The position numbers and the translations under genes were made by a program. The notes beneath the pieces were generated by a model, which worked only from the letters and a program-made list of their open reading frames with translations, did no database searches and was not told where the DNA came from. 64,000 nucleotides of DNA. Origin: Solitalea canadensis DSM 3403 (lineage in GTDB: Bacteria > Bacteroidota > Bacteroidia > Sphingobacteriales > Sphingobacteriaceae). Below are positions 8,368 to 16,446 of the stretch, piece after piece. The number at the start of each line of letters is the position of its first letter. The first letter of the stretch is position 1. Location of the stretch: NCBI RefSeq assembly GCF_000242635.2, contig NC_017770.1:4538669-4602668 (forward strand), read 5' to 3'.

Positions 8368-9183
8368 ATGAGTAATTTAGTACAACGTACCATCACCGGC
8401 TTCTTTTTTGTAGCCGTCCTAGTTTTTTGTGTCTCTTATAACGGCTACTCGCTGTCGGCATTATTTTTTATTATTTCTGTTTTAAGCTTGTATGAATTTT
8501 ACGGCTTGATTAAACAAGGTAATTATAAACCTAATATTCCGTTGGGAATGGTTGTGGGAGTAGTTGTTTACCTAGTTTTTATGTTAAGAAACTATAGCCA
8601 GATCACCAGTAGTACGATCTCTTTAGTGTTCCCATTGTTGTTCATTTTCTTTTTAGTGGAACTGTTTCTAAAACATCAAAAACCTTTTGAGAATGTTGCG
8701 ATGAGTATTTTGGGTCCGGTGTATGCAGTTTTGCCATTTGCTATTTTTACTGGGTTGGGCTTTATGCACGGAATGATCTATAATTACCAGCTGCCATTAG
8801 GGTTTCTGATATTATTATGGAGCAATGATACTTTCGCTTACCTGTTTGGGAGACAATTTGGAAAACATAAGTTGTTTGAACGTATCTCTCCTAAGAAAAC
8901 TTGGGAAGGATTTTTTGGAGGAATGTTATCAGCGGTAGCAATTTCACAAGTTCTTGCTCATTATTTTCCTACGTTAAGCGCATTGAATTGGGCTGTTGTA
9001 AGTTTGATTATCGTGTGCTTCGGAACATTAGGCGACTTGGTTGAATCAATGTTCAAACGTAGCTTAGATGTTAAAGATTCAGGAACTATACTTCCCGGAC
9101 ATGGCGGATTATTGGACAGATTTGATGGATTGCTCGTTTCTGCACCGTTTGTGTACGCATATTTAATTTTTCTTGGAGTTTAA
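8368..9183 (+). CDS. cdsA: Phosphatidate cytidylyltransferase
   Basis: CdsA converts phosphatidic acid and CTP to CDP-diacylglycerol, the branch point of phospholipid synthesis, in the inner membrane. The 271-residue protein has about eight hydrophobic helices and the family signature near the C-terminus: SMFKRSLDVKDSG followed by LPGHGGLLDRFD, whose aspartates bind the divalent metals. The segment ISPKKTWEGFFGG is also characteristic. It is followed by a terminator and then glutamate dehydrogenase; psd, acting later in the same pathway, lies 1.5 kb downstream. Confidence 0.95.
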   Translation: MSNLVQRTITGFFFVAVLVFCVSYNGYSLSALFFIISVLSLYEFYGLIKQGNYKPNIPLGMVVGVVVYLVFMLRNYSQITSSTISLVFPLLFIFFLVELFLKHQKPFENVAMSILGPVYAVLPFAIFTGLGFMHGMIYNYQLPLGFLILLWSNDTFAYLFGRQFGKHKLFERISPKKTWEGFFGGMLSAVAISQVLAHYFPTLSALNWAVVSLIIVCFGTLGDLVESMFKRSLDVKDSGTILPGHGGLLDRFDGLLVSAPFVYAYLIFLGV

Positions 9184-9268
9184 TTGAAACTAACTAAAAA
9201 AGCATTATTAACAATGTTGGTAATGCATTGTTAAATGCTATTGATTATCAATATTGCAATTTGAGAGA

Positions 9269-9299
9269 GCGTTCAGCCATTTGCTGGACGCTTTTTTTT
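9269..9299 (+). terminator. Hairpin terminator downstream of cdsA
   Basis: GCGTTCAGC (9269-9277) pairs with GCTGGACGC (9283-9291) with one G-T pair and is followed by eight T's. It separates cdsA from the glutamate dehydrogenase gene and shows that the latter cannot start upstream of about 9300. Confidence 0.9.
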
Positions 9300-9328
9300 G
9301 TTATTTCTATAAAGATTGCAACATTTGC
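9297..9328 (+). promoter_or_regulatory. Candidate promoter of glutamate dehydrogenase
   Basis: TTTG at 9297-9300 and AACATTTG at 9320-9327 are separated by 19 bases, the usual -33 to -7 spacing in Bacteroidota. The -7 box deviates at one position (A for T). Predicted transcription start would be near 9333, about 24 bases before the ATG. Confidence 0.5.
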
Positions 9329-9356
9329 AGACCAATTATTGATAAATACCTTATTT

Positions 9357-10628
9357 ATGGAAGTTAAAGAGAGTAAGCTCGCAGGGCATTCTAACCCATT
9401 CGAGTCCATGATGTCACGTTTTGATGTGGCAGCAAAAATCCTTGGATTAGACGAAGACACCTATAACATGTTAAAATCACCTGTAAAACAGGTAATGGTT
9501 AATCTTCCGGTAACGATGGATAATGGAAGAATCAACGTGTATGAAGGTTTCCGCGTAATTCACAATAACTATATGGGTCCGGGTAAAGGCGGTATCCGTT
9601 TCGCAATGGATGTTGACCTTGATGAAGTAAAAGCACTTGCAGCCTGGATGACTTGGAAATGTGCGGTTGTAAACGTTCCTTTTGGTGGAGCAAAAGGAGG
9701 TGTTAAATGTGACCCTCGTACAATGTCAAAAGGTGAACTAGAGCGCTTAACTCGTGCTTACACCCAGGCAATGGCAGATGTTTTCGGTCCGGAAAAAGAT
9801 ATTCCTGCACCTGATATGGGTACTGGCCAACAAGAAATGGCTTGGTTAATGGACGAATTCTCAAGAATTAAAGGATTTACCAATGCTGGTGTTGTTACTG
9901 GAAAGCCATTAGTTTTAGGCGGATCAAAAGGTCGTGTAGAAGCAACTGGCCGCGGAGTAATGGTTACATGCCGTGCTGCTTTAAATAAATTGAAAATTAA
10001 TCCTGCAAATGCAACTGCTGCTGTTCAAGGTTTCGGTAACGTGGGTTCAATCTCCGCTAAGTTATTAGAGAGCCAGGGAATTAAAATTGTAGCTATTTCA
10101 GATGTTACCGGAGCTTATTATAATGCTAATGGTATTAATGTTTCGGAAGCAATTGCCTATTCACAAGCCAACAAAAACTCTTTAGAAGGATATAAAAACG
10201 CAGAAAAAATCACTAATGATCAGTTGTTAACTTTAGATGTTGATGTATTGGTTCCTGCTGCATTGCAAGATGTTATCACTAAAGACAACGCACCTAATAT
10301 TAAGGCTAAATTAATTGTTGAAGGCGCAAATGGTCCAACATCTGCTAATGCTGATGCAATTCTTAAGGAAAAAGGAATCATGATCGTTCCGGATATTTTG
10401 GCGAATGCAGGTGGTGTAACTGTTTCGTACTTTGAGTGGGTTCAAAACCACCAAGGGTATTATTGGACAGAAGAGCGCGTAAATCGTCGTGCTGATCGTA
10501 CTATGAAAGAAGCTTTCGAGCAAGTTTATCAGGCATCTATCAAGTTCAATGTTGACATGCGTATTGCCGCTTACATTGTAGCAATTGATAAAGTTGCCAG
10601 CACACGTAAATTATTGGGCGGATTCTAA
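9357..10628 (+). CDS. Glu/Leu/Phe/Val dehydrogenase (glutamate dehydrogenase)
   Basis: This 423-residue enzyme interconverts glutamate and 2-oxoglutarate with ammonia, using NAD(P). The substrate domain carries GPGKGGIRF, the catalytic-lysine segment PFGGAKGGVKCDP and DIPAPDMGTG; the dinucleotide-binding Rossmann domain begins with AVQGFGNVGS, and VEGANGPT and NAGGVTVSYFEWVQN follow. Length fits the hexameric short (about 420 residue) class. The ATG at 9357 is chosen because longer in-frame starts (for example 9228) would include the cdsA terminator and because MEVKESKLAGHSNPFESM is a natural N-terminus. Cofactor preference (NAD or NADP) cannot be read with confidence. Confidence 0.95.
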   Translation: MEVKESKLAGHSNPFESMMSRFDVAAKILGLDEDTYNMLKSPVKQVMVNLPVTMDNGRINVYEGFRVIHNNYMGPGKGGIRFAMDVDLDEVKALAAWMTWKCAVVNVPFGGAKGGVKCDPRTMSKGELERLTRAYTQAMADVFGPEKDIPAPDMGTGQQEMAWLMDEFSRIKGFTNAGVVTGKPLVLGGSKGRVEATGRGVMVTCRAALNKLKINPANATAAVQGFGNVGSISAKLLESQGIKIVAISDVTGAYYNANGINVSEAIAYSQANKNSLEGYKNAEKITNDQLLTLDVDVLVPAALQDVITKDNAPNIKAKLIVEGANGPTSANADAILKEKGIMIVPDILANAGGVTVSYFEWVQNHQGYYWTEERVNRRADRTMKEAFEQVYQASIKFNVDMRIAAYIVAIDKVASTRKLLGGF

Positions 10629-10705
10629 CACCTAAACCAGGTTTAAAAGTTTGCCACTGACAAACTTTATATAAAAAGGTTGTAAGGTTGATAGGCTAAA
10701 ACTAT

Positions 10706-10714
10706 TAACTTTGC
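10706..10714 (+). promoter_or_regulatory. psd promoter -7 box
   Basis: TAACTTTGC matches TAnnTTTG perfectly and lies 24 bases before the psd start. A TTG at 10688-10690 could be the -33 element, though its 15-base spacing is short. Confidence 0.6.
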
Positions 10715-10738
10715 AACCTTTATTTTTAACTTTGATTT

Positions 10739-11401
10739 ATGAAATTTCACCGTGAAGGCTACGCAAGCCTGGCTCTCGTAATAGTTTTTAGTGCTGTACT
10801 AATCTGGGCAGCTCGTTTCTTCTTTCCTGAGACCACATTTGTGCATTATATTGCTTATGTGTTGTCGGGAGTTTTGATCATAACCATTTTACAGTTTTTT
10901 CGTGATCCTTCTATCGCGATCAACAAGGGAGAGAATTTCGTTCTTTCTCCTGCTGATGGAAAAGTAGTAGTTATAGAAGAAGTTGAGGAAAACGAATATT
11001 TTAAAGATAAACGTTTACAGGTTTCTGTTTTTATGTCGCCGGTAAACGTGCATATTAACCGTAACCCTGTTGCAGGAACTGTTAAATATGCTAAATATCA
11101 TCCAGGTTTGTATTTGGTGGCATGGCATCCAAAGTCATCAACGGAAAATGAGCGCACCACCATTGTAATTGAAAATAAACCTAAAGTGGAGGTGTTATTC
11201 CGTCAAATCGCAGGAGCTTTAGCTCGTCGGATTGTTTTTTATGTAAAGGAAGGCGATAAAGTTGAACAAGGTGGAGAAATGGGTTTTATTAAATTCGGAT
11301 CTCGTGTTGATGTTTTCTTGCCAATTGGCACTAAAATCAATGTAGAATTAAACCAGGTTGTTAAGGGCGGTAGAACCGTTTTGGCAGAACTTGGAGCTTA
11401 A
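10739..11401 (+). CDS. psd: Phosphatidylserine decarboxylase family protein
   Basis: Psd removes the carboxyl group of phosphatidylserine to give phosphatidylethanolamine, the main phospholipid of these bacteria. The 220-residue length fits the short (type II) branch. Two N-terminal membrane helices (about residues 7-50) anchor the enzyme; then LSPADGKVVVIEEV, MSPVNVHINRNPVAGTV, and GALARRIV. The C-terminal FGSRVD corresponds to the self-cleavage site, where the serine becomes the pyruvoyl cofactor. It has its own promoter box after glutamate dehydrogenase. Confidence 0.93.
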   Translation: MKFHREGYASLALVIVFSAVLIWAARFFFPETTFVHYIAYVLSGVLIITILQFFRDPSIAINKGENFVLSPADGKVVVIEEVEENEYFKDKRLQVSVFMSPVNVHINRNPVAGTVKYAKYHPGLYLVAWHPKSSTENERTTIVIENKPKVEVLFRQIAGALARRIVFYVKEGDKVEQGGEMGFIKFGSRVDVFLPIGTKINVELNQVVKGGRTVLAELGA

Positions 11402-11455
11402 TTGCTTGTCTTTGAAATCAATTATTGATATACTTGAGTTTTAAACACTGAAATT

Positions 11456-11689
11456 ATGAAGAAATTAATGATGATGATTGCTCTGGTTGGAGTAGTTTCT
11501 TTTGCTACTGCACAGGATGGTAAAGAAGCAACCAAAAAAGAGACAGCTAAGAGCTGTTGTTCAAAAGACGCTAAAAGTACAAGCTCTGCAGATAAAAAAG
11601 CTTGCTGCCAAAAGCCTGCTGCGGGAGAAAAGAAAGCTTGCTGCAAAGATGGCGACAAAGCAAAAGCATCAGCTACAAAAACTAAATAG
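11456..11689 (+). CDS. Small secreted lysine-rich protein with three cysteine pairs
   Basis: A 77-residue protein of unknown function. It has a clear signal peptide (MKKLMMMIALVGVVSFATA, cleavage before Q20), then a hydrophilic mature part of 58 residues, about a third lysine, with cysteine pairs at 34-35, 50-51 and 62-63, each in a context such as SCCSK, ACCQK or ACCKD. The regular pairs suggest metal binding or disulfide cross-linking in the periplasm, but this is inference; no known metallothionein family is recognised. It is a single gene between psd and an MscS channel gene, with a terminator 20 bases downstream. Confidence 0.75.
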   Translation: MKKLMMMIALVGVVSFATAQDGKEATKKETAKSCCSKDAKSTSSADKKACCQKPAAGEKKACCKDGDKAKASATKTK

Positions 11690-11711
11690 TTATTGGTTAG
11701 CGTATAAAATA

Positions 11712-11740
11712 AAAGGTCCCGAAATTTCGGGGCCTTTCTT
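11712..11740. terminator. Bidirectional hairpin terminator
   Basis: AAAGG and CCCGAAA pair with TTTCGGG and CCTTT around a T-G mismatch (11712-11737). It ends the cysteine-pair gene and lies just past the convergent MscS gene stop. Confidence 0.75.
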
Positions 11741-11744
11741 GTTT

Positions 11745-13034
11745 CTAGTCTACAGGTGTTATCTGTGGCGATGATGAACCATCTATTGTTTCGTGTAAAA
11801 CCTTTCGTGTTGGAAAGGCGATCTCGGCTTTGTTTGTGTTTACGATCGCTAATATTTTATAAGCAATCTCTTCTTTTAGCTTCACGTACTCTGTGTTTGG
11901 AATCATTTCGATAAAATAGGAGATTACAATATTCAACGCTGATTCACCGAAACTGTCAAATGCAACGGTGATGTCGTCTGCTACATTTGGTGTGTTTTTT
12001 AAATAAGTATCGATTTCGGAAGTAATGGCTTTCATTTGTGCCGGACTAGTCGAGTAATCAAGCCCCAGGTTGAATTTAACACGTCGGAGGCTCTTCTCTG
12101 TGAGGTTGTCCATCGGATTGTCCACAATGCGCTTATTTGGCATCGAAACAAGGCTTTTCTCGTTGGTTCGAATGCGGGTGCTCCTGAAGCCTACCTTTTC
12201 AACAGTTCCTTCTACACCGCCTACGTTTACGTTGTCTCCAACAATAAATGGCTTATCAATAAAAATGGTAAATGCGCCAAAAAGATTTTCGACAGTTTCT
12301 TTACCGGCCAACGCCAATGCCAATCCCCCAATTCCCAGACCACTTACAATAAGTCCCACGTTTAAATTGAAAACGGCACTCATAATAACAAAAAAGCCAA
12401 GGGAACCAATAAGGATTTTTACCAGTTCACGTGTAAAAGGGATCAGCTGTAAGCCGGCTTTTGATTCGCTTTCGGTGGCTTTGTTCATTAAAACAAATGC
12501 GATAAAGTCGATTATTCTTAATAGCATCCAGAAAAAGGTTCCTAAAACCAGAAACAGGAAAAGCTTATCAATAATATCAGCATAAGTGACTATGCTCTTG
12601 CTTTCGGCAGGAGCAATATTTTCTTTTGCTTTTGCATTGAACTCATTTAATGAATTTGCTGCTGCAGCCGTAGGAGTAAGAACTGTTTTTTTCGCCGTGT
12701 TATTGTTTGTCGGAGCTTCTTGCTTTACGGTTTGGGTAACTCGTGGAGCTCTGTTAAAAACAGGCTTGTTTAAGGGATGATCGAGTTGATTTACGGCCAG
12801 ATAAATTGCACAGAAAAGGATTAACAGTTCAATAGGTCTTATCATTAAATCAACAAACGTTCCGGCCGCACTGTCACCAGAGAACTGTTTAAATAAACGG
12901 AATAGAAGCTTGCTGAGCAGCTTTGAAATAATTCGTTTGAATATTATCCCGAAAAATAAAATTCCTCCCAACCAAATATAGTTAGAGAGTGGGTTTCCCC
13001 AGAATACACTGTCCAAGAATTGCAGAATGATCAT
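11745..13034 (-). CDS. Mechanosensitive ion channel of the MscS family
   Basis: A 429-residue channel protein that likely releases solutes during osmotic downshock in the inner membrane. Hydrophobic helices lie near residues 15-33, 65-85, 150-180, 200-222 and 225-245. The last is the pore helix with GLGIGGLALALAGKETVENL, followed by the beta domain IDKPFIVGDNVNVGGVEG and FRSTRIRTNEKSLVSMPN. A flexible loop of about 60 residues (around 90-150, rich in N, A and T) separates the outer helices. The C-terminal cytoplasmic domain ends near residue 420. Its terminator region is shared with the convergent small gene. Confidence 0.92.
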   Translation of the reverse strand: MIILQFLDSVFWGNPLSNYIWLGGILFFGIIFKRIISKLLSKLLFRLFKQFSGDSAAGTFVDLMIRPIELLILFCAIYLAVNQLDHPLNKPVFNRAPRVTQTVKQEAPTNNNTAKKTVLTPTAAAANSLNEFNAKAKENIAPAESKSIVTYADIIDKLFLFLVLGTFFWMLLRIIDFIAFVLMNKATESESKAGLQLIPFTRELVKILIGSLGFFVIMSAVFNLNVGLIVSGLGIGGLALALAGKETVENLFGAFTIFIDKPFIVGDNVNVGGVEGTVEKVGFRSTRIRTNEKSLVSMPNKRIVDNPMDNLTEKSLRRVKFNLGLDYSTSPAQMKAITSEIDTYLKNTPNVADDITVAFDSFGESALNIVISYFIEMIPNTEYVKLKEEIAYKILAIVNTNKAEIAFPTRKVLHETIDGSSSPQITPVD

Positions 13035-13131
13035 ATATAAAAATAACGATGAAAAGGGACATTATAGGTGTCCCGAAAAACTCAAACGGTAAAAGCTAAC
13101 CGCTTGTTGTAAATGAATGGCGGATGCTAAC

Positions 13132-13161
13132 AAAAAACCCCCTTAGTTGTCTAAGAGGGTT
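13132..13161 (-). terminator. Hairpin terminator downstream of rplS
   Basis: On the minus strand AACCCTCTTAG pairs with CTAAGGGGGTT (one mismatch) and is followed by TTTTTTG, 22 bases after the rplS stop. Confidence 0.85.
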
Positions 13162-13183
13162 AAAACGTATGTTATGAAAACAA

Positions 13184-13531
13184 TTAAGATCTTTTTTCTT
13201 TGATACGTGCTTTCTTACCGGTCAGACCACGTAAGTAGAATAATTTAGCACGACGTACAGCACCGCGGCTATTAACTTCAATTTTCTCGATATTAGGCGA
13301 GTTTACAGGGAAAATACGCTCAACACCAATTGAGTTAGAAACTTTACGAACTGTAAAGGTTTCAGTAGCACCCTGGCTGTTACGTTGGATAACAACACCT
13401 TGGTATAACTGAATACGCTCTTTGTTACCTTCTCTAATTTTATAGTGTACAGTTACAGTATCACCTGCTTTGAACGAAGGGATTTCTTTCTTCGCTATAC
13501 TTTGCTCTTCAACAAATTTTACTAAATCCAT
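13184..13531 (-). CDS. rplS: 50S ribosomal protein L19
   Basis: At 115 residues this is a full-length bL19, located at the 30S-50S interface. Signature stretches are [49 protein letters not shown] and the basic C-terminus [16 protein letters not shown]. It is the last member of the rpsP-rimM-trmD-rplS order but is separated from trmD by two unrelated genes. A perfect hairpin 12 bases before the start codon may serve as a leader element. Confidence 0.98.
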   Translation of the reverse strand: MDLVKFVEEQSIAKKEIPSFKAGDTVTVHYKIREGNKERIQLYQGVVIQRNSQGATETFTVRKVSNSIGVERIFPVNSPNIEKIEVNSRGAVRRAKLFYLRGLTGKKARIKEKRS

Positions 13532-13543
13532 CTTATTAAGGTC

Positions 13544-13568
13544 TTTAAACGAATTTTAGTCGTTTAAA
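13544..13568 (-). promoter_or_regulatory. Hairpin in the rplS leader
   Basis: TTTAAACGA (13544-13552) and TCGTTTAAA (13560-13568) form a perfect 9-bp stem with a 7-base loop, 12 bases before the L19 start. It has no T-run and is too close to the start codon for an ordinary terminator. A role as a ribosomal-protein autoregulation site is inference. The core TTAGTCGTTTAA recurs at 13677-13688. Confidence 0.4.
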
Positions 13569-13728
13569 ATTCGGATTGCAAGTATAGAGAAATTATTTTA
13601 AATATGAAAGTGAATTTTCAAAAAGATATTTTTCCACATCTGCCCATTGTTAAATACAGGATAATATGACTATAAATTAGTCGTTTAAGGCAGGTTTTAA
13701 TAGTCGTGATTAAATGTTGATAAACTTT

Positions 13729-14307
13729 TTATTTAAGGCCTAACCCCAGATTATAAACTTTGCTTAACCATTTTATTCGCTGACTATCGGTTGATTTTTT
13801 TACTATCGCTATAATAGTAGATTTTACTGGGCTGATTCCGCAGAATTCCAGCACGTTTTTTTGGAAGGAATAAATGCCCGCATTTCTATAAACCAGTTTG
13901 TAATACCACGAAGGTGTATCCATGGTGGTGATAATACGAGCAGTTTTTTGAGTTAACAGCTTATCCCAGAACAAACTGTTTTCACGATACTTGAATGCAA
14001 ATCCCGGAAGGAATACACGATCTAGAAACCCTTTTAACAGAGCTGGAAATGTGCCCCACCAGGTCGGATAAATAAATACCAGGTGTGAGGCTTCACTTAT
14101 TAACTGTTGCGCCTCTTTAAGATAAGGCTCCAATTCTGTTCTTTTTCGATAACCAAATGCAAGTACCGGTGAGAATAATTGATCAGAAAGATGCAGGGTT
14201 GTTGTTGTTGCCCCTGCTTTTTCAGCGCCTTTTGCATAATTAGCTGCTAATGCTGTGCAAAAACTTTCCGAATCGGGATGGCCATTAATAATGAGAACTT
14301 TTTTCAT
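13729..14307 (-). CDS. NAD(P)H-dependent oxidoreductase, flavodoxin-like fold (quinone-reductase type)
   Basis: A 192-residue flavoprotein of the Flavodoxin_2 family (NQO1, MdaB, KefF relatives). The FMN/FAD site starts with VLIINGHPDSESFC, and the family's HLVFIYPTWWGTFPALLKGFLDR stretch lies near residues 75-100. The start at 14307 begins directly with the first beta strand; a longer start at 14334 would add nine residues with no family support. It lies 64 bases after the Crp-like regulator in the same direction, so the two may form a stress-response pair. The exact electron acceptor is unknown. Confidence 0.85.
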   Translation of the reverse strand: MKKVLIINGHPDSESFCTALAANYAKGAEKAGATTTTLHLSDQLFSPVLAFGYRKRTELEPYLKEAQQLISEASHLVFIYPTWWGTFPALLKGFLDRVFLPGFAFKYRENSLFWDKLLTQKTARIITTMDTPSWYYKLVYRNAGIYSFQKNVLEFCGISPVKSTIIAIVKKSTDSQRIKWLSKVYNLGLGLK

Positions 14308-14371
14308 GATGATTTTGTCAAAATAGTAAAACAAAGCTATGATGACCCAGAACTAAAAAAGTTACCCTATG

Positions 14372-14962
14372 TTAAGAAACAGCAGTCTTGACGAGATTCT
14401 TGCGGATACGACTAAGGCTTTCAGGAGTTATGCCTAAATAGGAAGCGATGTATTTTTGAGGAATTCTTTGGAGTAAGTCAGGTTGAGTGCCTATTAATTG
14501 AAGATATCGGTCTGTGGCAGAGTCTGAACGTAACGAACGGTCTCTTTCTTCTTTGGCTAAATATAGACCTTCAAGCGATAACCTTCCAAGGCGTTCTGCA
14601 TTTTTCGAACGATCATACAAAAAATCAAGATTAGACTTACTAATGTACATCACCTCGCTTGTTTCAAGTGTTTGTATGGAATAGGAAGATGGTGCTTGAG
14701 AAAGCAGGGAAGCACAAGAAGTTACAAACGAATTTTCAAAAGTAAACATTGTGTCCACCTCTTCTCCATCCTTTTCATAGAATAGTCTCACTGCTCCGGA
14801 TGCAATCCACCACATATTCCTCTCAATCTCTCCAGCTCTTAACAAATAGTCTTTTTTGTCGAAATGCTTACTTCTTACAATAGTAGACATTAACGCTTGC
14901 TCTTCAGTGGGAAAGCCAATTCCATATTTGTTGAATATCGCTGTAAAGAGAGAGTGTGTCAT
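14372..14962 (-). CDS. Crp/Fnr-family transcriptional regulator
   Basis: A 196-residue regulator with an N-terminal cyclic-nucleotide-binding-like beta barrel (about residues 20-120, with LLRAGEIERNMWWIASGAVRL) and a C-terminal helix-turn-helix (about 165-190, IPQKYIASYLGITPESLSRI). The barrel lacks the arginine-containing phosphate cassette of true CRP and the cysteines of Fnr, so the signal is unknown; this matches the many Bacteroidota Crp-like proteins. Its ATG overlaps the stop codon of trmD by one base (TAATG), so it is translationally coupled to trmD, and a flavoprotein gene follows. The likely target is the adjacent flavoprotein, by inference. Confidence 0.88.
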   Translation of the reverse strand: MTHSLFTAIFNKYGIGFPTEEQALMSTIVRSKHFDKKDYLLRAGEIERNMWWIASGAVRLFYEKDGEEVDTMFTFENSFVTSCASLLSQAPSSYSIQTLETSEVMYISKSNLDFLYDRSKNAERLGRLSLEGLYLAKEERDRSLRSDSATDRYLQLIGTQPDLLQRIPQKYIASYLGITPESLSRIRKNLVKTAVS

Positions 14963-15639
14963 TATTCATCCAATAAATCAGGGCGGCGAGCTCTCGTACG
15001 TTCCAAGGATTGCTCATATCGCCATTTTTCAATCGCCGGAGTATTTCCGCTTGTTAATATATCGGGCACTTTCCATCCTCTGAATTCGGCGGGGCGTGTA
15101 TATACAGGCGCATCCAATAAATCACCTTGAAACGAATCCGACAGGGCCGATGTTTCATCTGAAAGTACACCAGGTATTAAACGAATAACGGCATCAACCA
15201 ATATGGCAGCAGGCAACTCTCCGCCAGACAGGACGTAATCGCCAATTGAAATTTCCCTGGTTACAAAATGTTCTCTGATGCGATTGTCGATCCCTTTATA
15301 ATGTCCGCAAAGAATGATAAGATTCTTTTGAGTAGAAAGCTGATTGCAAATCCCTTGGTTTAAAACCTCACCATCTGGGGTCATAAATATTATTTCGTCG
15401 TACTCACGGTCGGATTGAAGCTTCTCGATGCATAATACAAAAGGTTCAACCATCATAACCATTCCTGACCCTCCCCCATATGGATAGTCATCAACCGACT
15501 GATGCTTGTTGGTTGAGTAATCGCGCAGGTTATGAACAACGATCTCGGCAATCCCTTTACTTTGCGCACGTTTTAAAATTGAATGAGCAAAGGGACTGTC
15601 GAGTAACTGTGGCAGAACGGTAATAATATCAATTCGCAT
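14962..15639 (-). CDS. trmD: tRNA (guanine37-N1)-methyltransferase
   Basis: TrmD methylates G37 next to the anticodon using S-adenosylmethionine, preventing frameshifts. The 225-residue protein begins with [13 protein letters not shown] and shows the SPOUT trefoil-knot elements: [45 protein letters not shown] and [13 protein letters not shown]. The C-terminal domain has [16 protein letters not shown]. The start at 15639 is the conserved one; a promoter box sits three bases before it, suggesting a leaderless or very short leader. The stop overlaps the start of the Crp-like gene. Confidence 0.97.
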   Translation of the reverse strand: MRIDIITVLPQLLDSPFAHSILKRAQSKGIAEIVVHNLRDYSTNKHQSVDDYPYGGGSGMVMMVEPFVLCIEKLQSDREYDEIIFMTPDGEVLNQGICNQLSTQKNLIILCGHYKGIDNRIREHFVTREISIGDYVLSGGELPAAILVDAVIRLIPGVLSDETSALSDSFQGDLLDAPVYTRPAEFRGWKVPDILTSGNTPAIEKWRYEQSLERTRARRPDLLDE

Positions 15640-15642
15640 GGC

Positions 15643-15651
15643 GCAAAGATA
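15643..15651 (-). promoter_or_regulatory. trmD promoter -7 box directly before the start codon
   Basis: On the minus strand TATCTTTGC is followed by GCC and then the ATG. Transcription would be expected to begin at or just after the A of the ATG, giving a leaderless or nearly leaderless message. Confidence 0.6.
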
Positions 15652-15705
15652 GGGGAACAATTTGGGAATATGAGAATTTGCAAAATTTGGGAAGTTTCTT
15701 AACTA

Positions 15706-15735
15706 AGAAAGGTTCCGCTTTTAACGGAACCCTTT
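15706..15735. terminator. Hairpin terminator between the carboxypeptidase-like gene and trmD
   Basis: GGTTCCG (15711-15717) pairs with CGGAACC (15725-15731), flanked by A's and seven T's. It lies downstream of the minus-strand gene ending at 15789 and before the trmD promoter. On the minus strand the T-run is weak (TTTCTT). Confidence 0.6.
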
Positions 15736-15788
15736 TTTTATACTATTATGAATTTTCAAATTTTCACATCTTCCAATTCCCAAATTAT

Positions 15789-16412
15789 TTACTGCATTTT
15801 CGGAATTTCTTCTCCATCCTTTTCCGCTTTCTCTACGCGTTTTTTATGTTTTTTCTTGTCGGAGGCGTTTTTGATAAATGGTATTTCCTTTAAAACCTCA
15901 CTTGGACTTATTCTTATTCCTACCGGAGGCGGAAGCTTAAGTTCTTCTTCGGTTGGAACTATTTTCGGATTAACTTTATATGCATAAGCATTCTCAGGGA
16001 TCTCAAGTTCAAGGAACGCCCGTTTAAAGTTCTCCTTGGTGAGTCCATAAACAGTTACGCCTTTCAGCGTATAAATCTGAGGACGCATGCGGATATTCAT
16101 AAATAACTTGCCGGAAGGAACATCGTCTTGCAGGTAAAATTCAAAATTCCCATAACCTAATGCGGAAAATACCAACGTATCTGATTTATACATTGGAATG
16201 GAAAAGTATCCATTAACATCACTCACAGTTCCTCTTCTTGAGTTTTTTACCCGAATGTTTACAAAAGGTACTTTTTCATTAATAGAGTCGGCAGAGTAAA
16301 TAGTACCCGAAAACTGAACAACTTGCTGCTTAGGTTGATCTTGGGCATAGAGCGCAGGTGCGGCCAGCACCAGTAATAACAATGCACACAGATATCGCAA
16401 TTTTTTAGCCAT
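15789..16412 (-). CDS. Secreted carboxypeptidase-regulatory-like domain protein
   Basis: A 207-residue secreted protein. The signal peptide ends near YAQDQ. Residues about 33-110 form a CarboxypepD_reg-like beta-sandwich: FSGTIYSADS, VPFVNIRVKNSRRGTVSDVN, GYFSIPMYKSDTLVFSALGY. The remainder is charged, with a PPPVGI segment and a lysine-rich tail (KKHKKRVEKAEKDGEE). Such proteins in Bacteroidota are usually periplasmic or outer-membrane partners of unknown role. Its position, between rimM and trmD, breaks up the translation operon. It lies 34 bases after rimM and probably shares its transcript. Confidence 0.75.
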   Translation of the reverse strand: MAKKLRYLCALLLLVLAAPALYAQDQPKQQVVQFSGTIYSADSINEKVPFVNIRVKNSRRGTVSDVNGYFSIPMYKSDTLVFSALGYGNFEFYLQDDVPSGKLFMNIRMRPQIYTLKGVTVYGLTKENFKRAFLELEIPENAYAYKVNPKIVPTEEELKLPPPVGIRISPSEVLKEIPFIKNASDKKKHKKRVEKAEKDGEEIPKMQ

Positions 16413-16446
16413 GCTTAAATTTATCGTTTCTTATCGATTTTTAAAA

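Noticed and set aside
9228-9356. N-terminal extension of glutamate dehydrogenase
   Set aside because: It would cross the cdsA terminator and its T-run, and its residues look unlike a dehydrogenase leader.
12036-12780. Plus-strand open frames inside the MscS gene
   Set aside because: They are antisense to a well-conserved channel gene and have no family features or promoters.
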